Source: UBA4732 sp963823075 (GTDB lineage: Bacteria > Planctomycetota > Planctomycetia > Gemmatales > Gemmataceae). From it: a stretch of 64,000 nt of DNA. The notes beneath the pieces were generated by a model that saw nothing but the letters and a program-made list of their open reading frames with translations, made no database searches and had not been told where the DNA came from. Location of the stretch: NCBI GenBank assembly GCA_963823075.1, contig CAWGKE010000013.1, positions 124,001 through 188,000 on the forward strand, given 5' to 3'. The position numbers and the translations under genes are program-made. This document shows positions 36,770 through 43,447 of this stretch, one piece after another. Within the stretch, counting starts at the first letter, position 1, and each line of letters starts with the position of its first letter.

Positions 36770-38133
36770 GGGTAAGTGCCACAACGTCCCGAACACCTGA
36801 TTGCTCGCACGGTGACAGGTGCCAGTACGTCCCGAACAGCCTCGTTCAGTCCTGGAACCCGCGGTTGGGCAGCCGGTAGTCCACCTCCAGGACCTGCGGC
36901 TGAGTCTTCGGTTCCTTCCGTCGCAGGGTGAAGAACCGGATCTTGTCCGCCTCCAGGTCCACCTCGCAGCGGACCAGCCGGTTGGGCCACACCGCACTCA
37001 CCACCCAGGTCCGTCCCAGCAGGGTCACCTCGCCCGCACCGTTGGTCCGTCGCAGGTAGACCAGCCGCCCCCGAGGCCGGGTCTTCAGGTTCAGACGCCA
37101 GTCCGCCGGGAAGGGGCGGCGGGCGGGGGCCGCCTCGATCCGGGCCGCCCGCTGCCGACGCAGGGCCTGCACATGCCTCTGCGAACGGTCTTGCAAGTGC
37201 TCCAGGTCGGGGTGCTGGAACCGTGCCCAGACCCGTGCCTGCCACCAGCCGTTGTAACTCTCGATCATCGCCTGGAAGCCGACTTCCCGCGGCGGCACGA
37301 ACACCGGCGCCACCCCCAGGCTCAGGCACAGGCGGATGACCCGACCCAGGGCGTCGGGGTAGCGGTGCGTCCCCTGGAAGATCATGTCGTTGTCGAACTG
37401 GGCATACCCAGGGAGTCCGACCTCCCGCCAGTGTTCCGTCAACGATTCGACGGTCAGGACCGCGGTAACGGGGGCGGTCGTCGGCCAGGAGACGACCAGG
37501 CCGCCGTGCAAGGACACCCCGTTAAGCACCTCGACCTCGGGGCCCTCCTTGATGACCAGGCCCTCGACGATGTCGAAGCTATCCAGCTCGGCCCGGGCCG
37601 CGGCGACCTCGGGCAGATACCACCCCCGGGGCGGGGCCGGTCGGCGAGTCCTGACCCGTCCGTCGAGGGCGCCCCGGCGAGCCAGAATCCGGTTGATCGT
37701 CCGCAGCGACGGCGCCGCCGTGTCTCCCCGGTCGAGCAGGGCCTGCTGGATGGCCTGGGCGCCGACTGCCCCCAGGTCTCCGTGGGCCAGTTCCTTGCGG
37801 ACGGTCAGGATCAGGTCCTCCGTGGAGGAGTCGATCCGCTGGGTCCTGTGCGGGACCGAGGACCGATCGGACCAGTCCACCCGATCGAGCCGCTGCCCAC
37901 GGGCTCGCTCGACCCACAGAGTCACGGTAGCGACTCCGACTCCAAAGCGGCGGGCCACGGCTCGCAGAGACTGGCCACGGCGGACGGCGGCTACCATGGC
38001 CCGACGACGATCGGCTTGACGCTTTGCTTGCTCATCAGAAGACCTCCCAAGGGATCAGCTTTGGGGATATTGTAGCCCACGGTGTTCGGGACGTACTGGC
38101 ACAAAACTGTTCGGGACGTACTGGCACCTACCC
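36770..38133 (-). mobile_element. insertion sequence, 1364 bases, copy 1 (rve transposase)
   Basis: Flanked by target duplication GGTCATT (36763-36769 and 38134-38140). Ends GGGTAAGTGCC and GGCACCTACCC. Each end carries two copies of TGCCAGTACGTCCCGAACA or a close variant. Exactly the same length as the copy at 39918-41281. Confidence 0.9.
36846..37997 (-). CDS. transposase with helix-turn-helix and integrase (rve) core, IS481-like
   Basis: 383 residues. N-terminal HTH ('RRGQSLRAVARRFGVGVATVTLWVERARGQ', about 5-35), second HTH-like part, then a DDE integrase core with Asp in 'IVEG...', 'AQFDNDMIFQG' and the late Glu in 'ESYNGWWQARVW'. It differs from the second copy by one residue (Ala for Val in 'RRPAPPRGW'). 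Its ATG overlaps the stop of a 14-codon leader (MSKQSVKPIVVGPW) as ATGGTAG, suggesting coupling or frameshifting. Confidence 0.88.
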   Translation of the reverse strand: MVAAVRRGQSLRAVARRFGVGVATVTLWVERARGQRLDRVDWSDRSSVPHRTQRIDSSTEDLILTVRKELAHGDLGAVGAQAIQQALLDRGDTAAPSLRTINRILARRGALDGRVRTRRPAPPRGWYLPEVAAARAELDSFDIVEGLVIKEGPEVEVLNGVSLHGGLVVSWPTTAPVTAVLTVESLTEHWREVGLPGYAQFDNDMIFQGTHRYPDALGRVIRLCLSLGVAPVFVPPREVGFQAMIESYNGWWQARVWARFQHPDLEHLQDRSQRHVQALRRQRAARIEAAPARRPFPADWRLNLKTRPRGRLVYLRRTNGAGEVTLLGRTWVVSAVWPNRLVRCEVDLEADKIRFFTLRRKEPKTQPQVLEVDYRLPNRGFQD

Positions 38134-38672
38134 GGTCATTCAAGGCCGTGTAGGCGTTTGTGGTCATATTGTACAGGAACCCGTGGCGGCCCGTTCCGTC
38201 TAGGTAAAACCCGACGACGTTGCTGCCGTCGATGCCATTGGCAAAAACACCGCCCGTGGCCAAGGGGTCATTCAAGGTCGTGTAGGCGTTCGTGGTTGTA
38301 TTGTACAGGAAGCCGTTGGAGATCGATCCATCATAGTAATACCCGACGATGTTGCTGCCGCTGATGCCATTGGCAGTAGTGCCGGACGAGGCCGAAGGGT
38401 CATTCAGGGTGAGGAAATCCGCCTTCGCCTGCCCCACGCCGCTCATGAGCAGAGCCAGTGCCGCCAGCATCAGAGTCGCACGCTTCATCGGTCGTTCCCG
38501 TGGGCGAAGGAGGCCAACCGGCCAACATCGCCGGTTGGTAGGCTACGAGCATTGATTGTAGGACGGCATTTCGGGAAAACAAGAGAAAATCTACAACTAT
38601 AGGAAAAAAAGGGCAAAAGTCGGGCGAGAACGGCAGGGGTGGGTGAGAACTCCCGCCCGCTCGCCGGTTACT

Positions 38673-39695
38673 TCACCGCACCTTGCCCAACGCCTCCCGC
38701 AACGCCTGGCTTCGGGCGGTCAGGTGGGCGTAGTGGCGATGGAGCATTGCCGTCCCACTGTGCCCAAGCAGTTCGGCGACGTGTGCGTCCGGGACGCCGT
38801 TGGCGAGTGCGTCCGTGGCGAAGCCGTGGCGGTAGCCGTAGGCGACGGCCTTCGCCAGCCCCGCCCGCTTCCGCACGGCAATCATCGCCTTGACCAGTGC
38901 CTTTTCCGACCACGGCTTGCCGAGAGCATTGCGGAGCAACCGGCCTTCGCCGTGCTTCGCCTTCAACTCCCGCAACAGGGCGACGGCTTCGGGGCAGAGG
39001 AAGATTGTCCGGCTCTTGCCCTTGTGGGCCGACTTGTGTTCCTTCAACCGCACGCAAGAGGCTTCGGGGTCAAAGTTGTCGGCGTCTATGCGTGCCACTT
39101 CTCCCGGCCTTGCCCCCGTCAGGAACAAGAGCCGCAGGAAGGGCTTGAAATGCCCTCCGGCCGCATTCAAGAGCCGGGCGTGGTCTTCCGGGCTGACAAC
39201 GGCTTCCGCTCCCCTGGACGCCTTCGGAGGGCGTTTCAGCCCCGCCAGAGGCGTGCGGTCGATGATGCGAGAACGCTCCGCCCACTTGAACGCCGTCGCC
39301 AAAGCACCCAGGAAGGCGTTGCGGCTGGAATCCGACCAGTGGGCTTGCTGGCGGGCGTGGGCTTCGGCGACGGGGGGCGTGAGTTCCGACGCTTTGGCCT
39401 TGCCGTGCCGCTTGGCGAAGGGCCGGAGGAAGTAGCGATAAACCCGGTTCGTGTTCGGCTTCGCACGGCCTTCAACGTCCGCCAGAAAGCCTTTGACCAC
39501 TTCGGCCACGGTCGGCTCTTGCTTTGGCTTGGGCTTCGCCTTCTCCGTCACGCCCGCCATAAGCCGATGCCACGCCTTGACGGCTTCGGTTTCATTCTCC
39601 CTGCCCTTCACTCCCAGGCTGACCTTGCGGCCTTCCACGGTCGCATACCACGCCTGCTTGCTCGCCCGAAACCACGGCTTTGACGGCTTCGCCAT
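38673..39695 (-). CDS. int: tyrosine recombinase (integrase) of the element
   Basis: 340 residues from ATG 39695 (MAKPSKPWFRASKQAWYATVEG...); the longer frame to 39908 runs through the att site and is rejected. N-terminal arm-binding-like part, a core-binding SAM-like domain at about 70-160, then the catalytic domain with Arg in 'LFLTGARPGEVARI', His-Arg in 'GYRHGFATDAL', His in 'LLGHSGTAMLHRHY' and the nucleophile Tyr in that same motif. It should excise and integrate the element at the 47-base GH3 site, 99 bases upstream of its start. Confidence 0.92.
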   Translation of the reverse strand: MAKPSKPWFRASKQAWYATVEGRKVSLGVKGRENETEAVKAWHRLMAGVTEKAKPKPKQEPTVAEVVKGFLADVEGRAKPNTNRVYRYFLRPFAKRHGKAKASELTPPVAEAHARQQAHWSDSSRNAFLGALATAFKWAERSRIIDRTPLAGLKRPPKASRGAEAVVSPEDHARLLNAAGGHFKPFLRLLFLTGARPGEVARIDADNFDPEASCVRLKEHKSAHKGKSRTIFLCPEAVALLRELKAKHGEGRLLRNALGKPWSEKALVKAMIAVRKRAGLAKAVAYGYRHGFATDALANGVPDAHVAELLGHSGTAMLHRHYAHLTARSQALREALGKVR

Positions 39696-39725
39696 TGGCG
39701 TCGCCCTTGCCGATGCCTCCCTTTG

Positions 39726-39747
39726 AATGGTGCCCCGAATGGTGCCC
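39726..39747 (+). promoter_or_regulatory. putative integrase arm-type sites, right
   Basis: AATGGTGCCC at 39726 and 39738, spacing 12, matching the left pair at 31412/31424. They also lie upstream of the integrase start, so bound integrase could repress its own gene. Confidence 0.6.
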
Positions 39748-39793
39748 TTCGCACCCGCCGGGCTGGCGAAACGCCTTGCTTTCTGGGCTGAGG

Positions 39794-39840
39794 CGCACGG
39801 GCGGGACGCTGGAGCAGTACAAGCACCCGTGTTTGATCGG
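39794..39840 (+). other. attachment site, right (attR core)
   Basis: 47 bases identical to 31200-31246. Downstream bases (39841-39916) continue the GH3 reading frame. Confidence 0.88.
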
Positions 39841-39916
39841 GGATACGGGATTTCAGGCGCAGATGACCAAGCGGGAAGCGATCCCTGGCACAACGCCCGA
39901 AAAATCAAGCGCTTAG
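39841..39916 (+). pseudogene. displaced original 3' end of the GH3 gene
   Basis: In frame with the attR copy of 'RTGGTLEQYKHPCLIG', this encodes 'DTGFQAQMTKREAIPGTTPE...' to the TAG at 39914-39916. The element-derived replacement at 31247-31325 has a similar pattern ('DTSFASTIRNGQKHNPSESPE'), so the element carries a substitute tail that keeps GH3 open. Confidence 0.8.
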
Positions 39917-39917
39917 T

Positions 39918-41281
39918 GGGTAGGTGCCAGTACGTCCCGAACAGTTTTGTGCCAGTACGTCCCGAACACCGTGGGCTACAATATCCCCAAAGCTGATCCC
40001 TTGGGAGGTCTTCTGATGAGCAAGCAAAGCGTCAAGCCGATCGTCGTCGGGCCATGGTAGCCGCCGTCCGCCGTGGCCAGTCTCTGCGAGCCGTGGCCCG
40101 CCGCTTTGGAGTCGGAGTCGCTACCGTGACTCTGTGGGTCGAGCGAGCCCGTGGGCAGCGGCTCGATCGGGTGGACTGGTCCGATCGGTCCTCGGTCCCG
40201 CACAGGACCCAGCGGATCGACTCCTCCACGGAGGACCTGATCCTGACCGTCCGCAAGGAACTGGCCCACGGAGACCTGGGGGCAGTCGGCGCCCAGGCCA
40301 TCCAGCAGGCCCTGCTCGACCGGGGAGACACGGCGGCGCCGTCGCTGCGGACGATCAACCGGATTCTGGCTCGCCGGGGCGCCCTCGACGGACGGGTCAG
40401 GACTCGCCGACCGGTCCCGCCCCGGGGGTGGTATCTGCCCGAGGTCGCCGCGGCCCGGGCCGAGCTGGATAGCTTCGACATCGTCGAGGGCCTGGTCATC
40501 AAGGAGGGCCCCGAGGTCGAGGTGCTTAACGGGGTGTCCTTGCACGGCGGCCTGGTCGTCTCCTGGCCGACGACCGCCCCCGTTACCGCGGTCCTGACCG
40601 TCGAATCGTTGACGGAACACTGGCGGGAGGTCGGACTCCCTGGGTATGCCCAGTTCGACAACGACATGATCTTCCAGGGGACGCACCGCTACCCCGACGC
40701 CCTGGGTCGGGTCATCCGCCTGTGCCTGAGCCTGGGGGTGGCGCCGGTGTTCGTGCCGCCGCGGGAAGTCGGCTTCCAGGCGATGATCGAGAGTTACAAC
40801 GGCTGGTGGCAGGCACGGGTCTGGGCACGGTTCCAGCACCCCGACCTGGAGCACTTGCAAGACCGTTCGCAGAGGCATGTGCAGGCCCTGCGTCGGCAGC
40901 GGGCGGCCCGGATCGAGGCGGCCCCCGCCCGCCGCCCCTTCCCGGCGGACTGGCGTCTGAACCTGAAGACCCGGCCTCGGGGGCGGCTGGTCTACCTGCG
41001 ACGGACCAACGGTGCGGGCGAGGTGACCCTGCTGGGACGGACCTGGGTGGTGAGTGCGGTGTGGCCCAACCGGCTGGTCCGCTGCGAGGTGGACCTGGAG
41101 GCGGACAAGATCCGGTTCTTCACCCTGCGACGGAAGGAACCGAAGACTCAGCCGCAGGTCCTGGAGGTGGACTACCGGCTGCCCAACCGCGGGTTCCAGG
41201 ACTGAACGAGGCTGTTCGGGACGTACTGGCACCTGTCACCGTGCGAGCAATCAGGTGTTCGGGACGTTGTGGCACTTACCC
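39918..41281 (+). mobile_element. insertion sequence, 1364 bases, copy 2 (rve transposase)
   Basis: Ends GGGTAGGTGCC and GGCACTTACCC. The 7-base target duplication GCTTAGT (39911-39917) is itself interrupted on the right by an IS5-family element: GCTTA, then IS5, then TTAGT. It overlaps the GH3 remnant stop codon. Confidence 0.9.
40054..41205 (+). CDS. transposase with helix-turn-helix and integrase (rve) core, IS481-like
   Basis: 383 residues, the same protein as at 36846-37997 except Val for Ala in 'RRPVPPRGW'. The leader ORF at 40016-40060 ends in TAG overlapping this ATG (ATGGTAG). Intact, so this copy may be able to move both elements. Confidence 0.88.
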   Translation: MVAAVRRGQSLRAVARRFGVGVATVTLWVERARGQRLDRVDWSDRSSVPHRTQRIDSSTEDLILTVRKELAHGDLGAVGAQAIQQALLDRGDTAAPSLRTINRILARRGALDGRVRTRRPVPPRGWYLPEVAAARAELDSFDIVEGLVIKEGPEVEVLNGVSLHGGLVVSWPTTAPVTAVLTVESLTEHWREVGLPGYAQFDNDMIFQGTHRYPDALGRVIRLCLSLGVAPVFVPPREVGFQAMIESYNGWWQARVWARFQHPDLEHLQDRSQRHVQALRRQRAARIEAAPARRPFPADWRLNLKTRPRGRLVYLRRTNGAGEVTLLGRTWVVSAVWPNRLVRCEVDLEADKIRFFTLRRKEPKTQPQVLEVDYRLPNRGFQD

Positions 41282-41286
41282 GCTTA

Positions 41287-42201
41287 GAGCCTATCCCAAA
41301 ACCCCTGCCGCCCTCCAGGTGATCCAGGCGCAGGCGAAGTGGAGGAAGGCTTTGTAATTGGGGACTTTTTTCTCCCAGCGGATCAACAGTCGTCGGAAGC
41401 GGTTCATCCAACTATGCGTCCGCTCCACCACCCAGCGCCGCGCCCGATACCCGGGGATCTTCTCCCTCGACTCCGCCTTGGCCCCCCGGCGCTTCTTGAC
41501 CGGGATGTGGGCTGTGTAACCCCAGCGGGCCACCAGCTCCCGCACCGAGGGGTAGTCATACCCCTTGTCCCCCAGGAAGTGCTGCGGCTTCTCCGGCGTG
41601 GGCTCGGGTCGCTCGATCGGGATGCTGTCCAGGGTGGCTTCGACCAGTTTCATGTCGGCCCGGTTGGCCCCGGCCACCTCCAGGCCCAGCGGCACGCCTC
41701 GGCCGTCCGTCAGCAGCGAACGCTTCGTGCCCTTTTTGGCCCGATCGGTGGGGTTCTTGCCCGTCTTTTTCCCCCCGAGCGGGGCCTTGGTCATGGTCCC
41801 GTCCAGGCTCTGCCATTCCCAGTCGATGCCGATCTTGTCGTCGTACTCGTGCAAGGCCTTTTGCCACAGCTGGCGGAACAGCCCCCGCTTTTGCCAGCGT
41901 TGGAAGTAGCGGTGCAGACTGCTGCCGGAGCCGAACTCGGGCGGGGCGGCCTTCCAGTGGCCGCCGGTACGCAGGACGTAGAAAATGCCGTCCAACACCT
42001 GGCGTTGGGGCAAGGGCGGCCGTCCCCCCTTGCGGGAGCGGCGCACCTTGGGCAACAGGGGTTCGATGCGTTCCCAGAGGGCGTCCGGGATACGGAAAGT
42101 ATCGACAACCGTTTCACGAGAAGCGGCCATGACTCTGCTCCAGTTCGGTAGATAAGTGGCTACTTATATTATACCCTCCGACCGGGTTTTGGGATAGGCT
42201 C
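41287..42201 (-). mobile_element. IS5-family insertion sequence, 915 bases
   Basis: 18-base perfect terminal inverted repeats (GAGCCTATCCCAAAACCC) and target duplication TTA (41284-41286, 42202-42204), the TNA pattern of the IS5 family. Inserted in the right target duplication of the preceding element, so it arrived later. Confidence 0.92.
41291..42130 (-). CDS. IS5-family transposase
   Basis: 279 residues, single frame. N-terminal 'WERIEPLLPKVRRSRKGGRPPLPQRQVLDGIFYVLRTGGHWKAAPP' is the DUF4096-type HTH of IS5 transposases. DDE residues: 'SLDGTMTKAP' (Asp), 'FLGDKGYDYP' (Asp) and 'VVERTHSWMNRFRRLLIRWEK' (Glu in the Y/H-(2)-R-(3)-E-like motif). No frameshift between the two halves, unlike IS427 relatives. 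Appears active. Confidence 0.92.
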   Translation of the reverse strand: MAASRETVVDTFRIPDALWERIEPLLPKVRRSRKGGRPPLPQRQVLDGIFYVLRTGGHWKAAPPEFGSGSSLHRYFQRWQKRGLFRQLWQKALHEYDDKIGIDWEWQSLDGTMTKAPLGGKKTGKNPTDRAKKGTKRSLLTDGRGVPLGLEVAGANRADMKLVEATLDSIPIERPEPTPEKPQHFLGDKGYDYPSVRELVARWGYTAHIPVKKRRGAKAESREKIPGYRARRWVVERTHSWMNRFRRLLIRWEKKVPNYKAFLHFACAWITWRAAGVLG

Positions 42202-42246
42202 TTAGTGTTTGGCAGACGTGCGACCCTCCTGAAAAACAGGCTACCC

Positions 42247-42924
42247 ATGAAGACCCTATGGAAACGCATCGAGACCTGGCTATATGAAAATTCGCCGGAC
42301 GGGGCCATTTCTCTTCCTGGAGGTGCTTCAGAGGCCGATCTTCGCCATGCCGAATCGATTATTGGCTTGAATTTGCCGAAGGATCTGCGCGAACCCTACA
42401 AGATTCATAACGGAAGCAACCGCCTCTCGATTGTCCACGGAAAGATCATCGTCGGATACCTCATGCCCATCGTGAAACCAGGCGACCTTCCCCGTCGCCG
42501 TCGAGCGTTGCTGAGCGAGGTGGTGGGGACTTGGGAGAGCATGAAAGGAATGGCGGAAGAGGGATACTTCAAAGGCATGAAGAGCAATCCAAATGGACCC
42601 ATCAGGGCGGACTGGTGGAACGGTAAAAGCCTATCCCAAAACCACCGTCGATCATGACGATTCTCGTCAAATTGGTGATGTTTCGACGGTTTTGGGATAG
42701 GCTCTAAGTGGCTGCCGATCACGGACAACGAATGTGGCGACAACCTCTGCATAGACTTGAATCCGAAAAGCAAAGGCACACCGGGCCAAGTCATCGACTG
42801 ATGGCATGAGCAAGGTGCGACACAGGTCGTTGCACGCGGTTTTCGCGAATGGCTCTCGAAACTTGCCGATGACCTTGAGGCCGGACGGTATCGGTTTGAG
42901 AAAGGCGCGATCATATCAAAATAG
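42247..42924 (+). pseudogene. SMI1/KNR4-type protein, interrupted by a MITE and an in-frame TGA
   Basis: Residues from ATG 42247: 'ETWLYENSPDGAISLPGGASEADLRHAESIIGLNLPKDLREPYKIHNGSN' is the SMI1/KNR4 start. After 'RADWWNGK' a 78-base MITE (plus 3-base duplication) is inserted; being 81 bases it keeps the frame but adds a TGA at 42655. The sequence then resumes 'KWLPITDNECGDNLCIDLNPKSKGTPGQVID', stops at TGA 42799-42801, and continues 'WHEQGATQVVARGFREWLSKLADDLEAGRYRF' to TAG 42922. Family members are often immunity proteins for toxins, or regulators. Confidence 0.8.
42627..42704. mobile_element. 78-base MITE with IS5-element ends
   Basis: Ends AAGCCTATCCCAAAACC and GGTTTTGGGATAGGCTC match the terminal repeats of the 915-base IS5 at 41287, and TAA is duplicated at 42624-42626 and 42705-42707. 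Noncoding interior. Probably mobilised by that transposase. Confidence 0.85.
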
Positions 42925-42964
42925 TAAAGAGGTAGAATATAATAGAGACCGTCTGACTCAATAT

Positions 42965-43432
42965 CTAGCCGGCCGCCTCGCCCTCGGCTTGCAGCAGATA
43001 ATACACATCCGTGCGCAGCTTCGCCGGGTCGTCGTCCCAGTGGCCGTACACCTCCCAGCAGGGCCGGACGGGCGTGCGGCCATTCTCCTTGCACCACTTG
43101 TGAATGGCTTCATGCGCTTCCCCCAGGCGGTTGTACGGCCCGAAGTGCGCCGTCGTAGCGACCAGGCCTGCCGGCGTACGCGAACACACCACCGCATCGC
43201 CGTCGGGGAACGGCCGATCGACTTCCACGCCGACCTCGATGTTCATCGCGTCGTCCAGGTACAACGCCAGGTGCCGTCCGGGGCGCGGCAGGCCGGGCGA
43301 GCGCATGAACGTCCACACCTCGCCGCACGCCTGCGGGACCACCACGGAGAGTTCCTCCAGACGGGCGCGGCGACGCACCACCGCGGTCGTCTGCGCCTCG
43401 ACCCGCTTCTCCTCGATTTGGTATTCCATCAT
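42965..43432 (-). CDS. effector-binding (GyrI-like/BmrR-type) domain protein
   Basis: 155 residues. 'YQIEEKRVEAQTTAVVRRRARLEELSVVVPQACGEVWTFM' and the late 'TTAHFGPYNRLGEAHEAIHKWCKENGRTPVRPCWEVYGHW' are the two repeats of the effector-binding domain found in GyrI and in MerR/AraC regulators. No DNA-binding domain, so it is a stand-alone ligand-binding module. ATG 43432 and 43429 are both possible. Sixteen bases downstream of the STAND ATPase gene and perhaps cotranscribed. Confidence 0.8.
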   Translation of the reverse strand: MMEYQIEEKRVEAQTTAVVRRRARLEELSVVVPQACGEVWTFMRSPGLPRPGRHLALYLDDAMNIEVGVEVDRPFPDGDAVVCSRTPAGLVATTAHFGPYNRLGEAHEAIHKWCKENGRTPVRPCWEVYGHWDDDPAKLRTDVYYLLQAEGEAAG

Positions 43433-43447
43433 CGCCTCCGGTTCGGC

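Larger units (their letters stand above)
36158..38488 (-). pseudogene. PEP-CTERM exported protein with HAF-type repeats, split by an IS
   Basis: The 5' part (38488 to 38134) encodes signal peptide MKRATLMLAALALLMSGVGQAKA and two repeats; the 3' part (36762 to 36158) encodes four more repeats and the ending 'PEPSTLTLLGIGGVGLVGYGWRRRKR', a PEP-CTERM sorting tail (Pro-Glu-Pro, helix, Arg cluster). Joining across the 7-base duplication GGTCATT restores the frame ('AYTALNDPLATGSG') and gives 319 residues. The repeat unit is about 45 residues, 'ANGIDGSNIVGSYSDGTGSHGFLYNTSTNAYTTLDNPLATGG'-like. The protein would be anchored and exported through exosortase. Disrupted, so not made whole. Confidence 0.85.
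31247..39840. mobile_element. integrated element (8.6 kb) with tyrosine integrase and prim-pol replication protein
   Basis: Bounded by the 47-base direct repeats. From left to right it holds arm-type repeats, a prim-pol/DUF3987 protein, two small proteins, an operator-like palindrome pair, an IS-split PEP-CTERM gene, and the integrase gene adjacent to the right repeat. All its genes are on the minus strand. Base composition is lower in GC with T/A-rich intergenic runs compared with the flanks. No capsid, portal or terminase gene is present, so it resembles a satellite or plasmid-like integrative element rather than a complete prophage. Confidence 0.85.
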
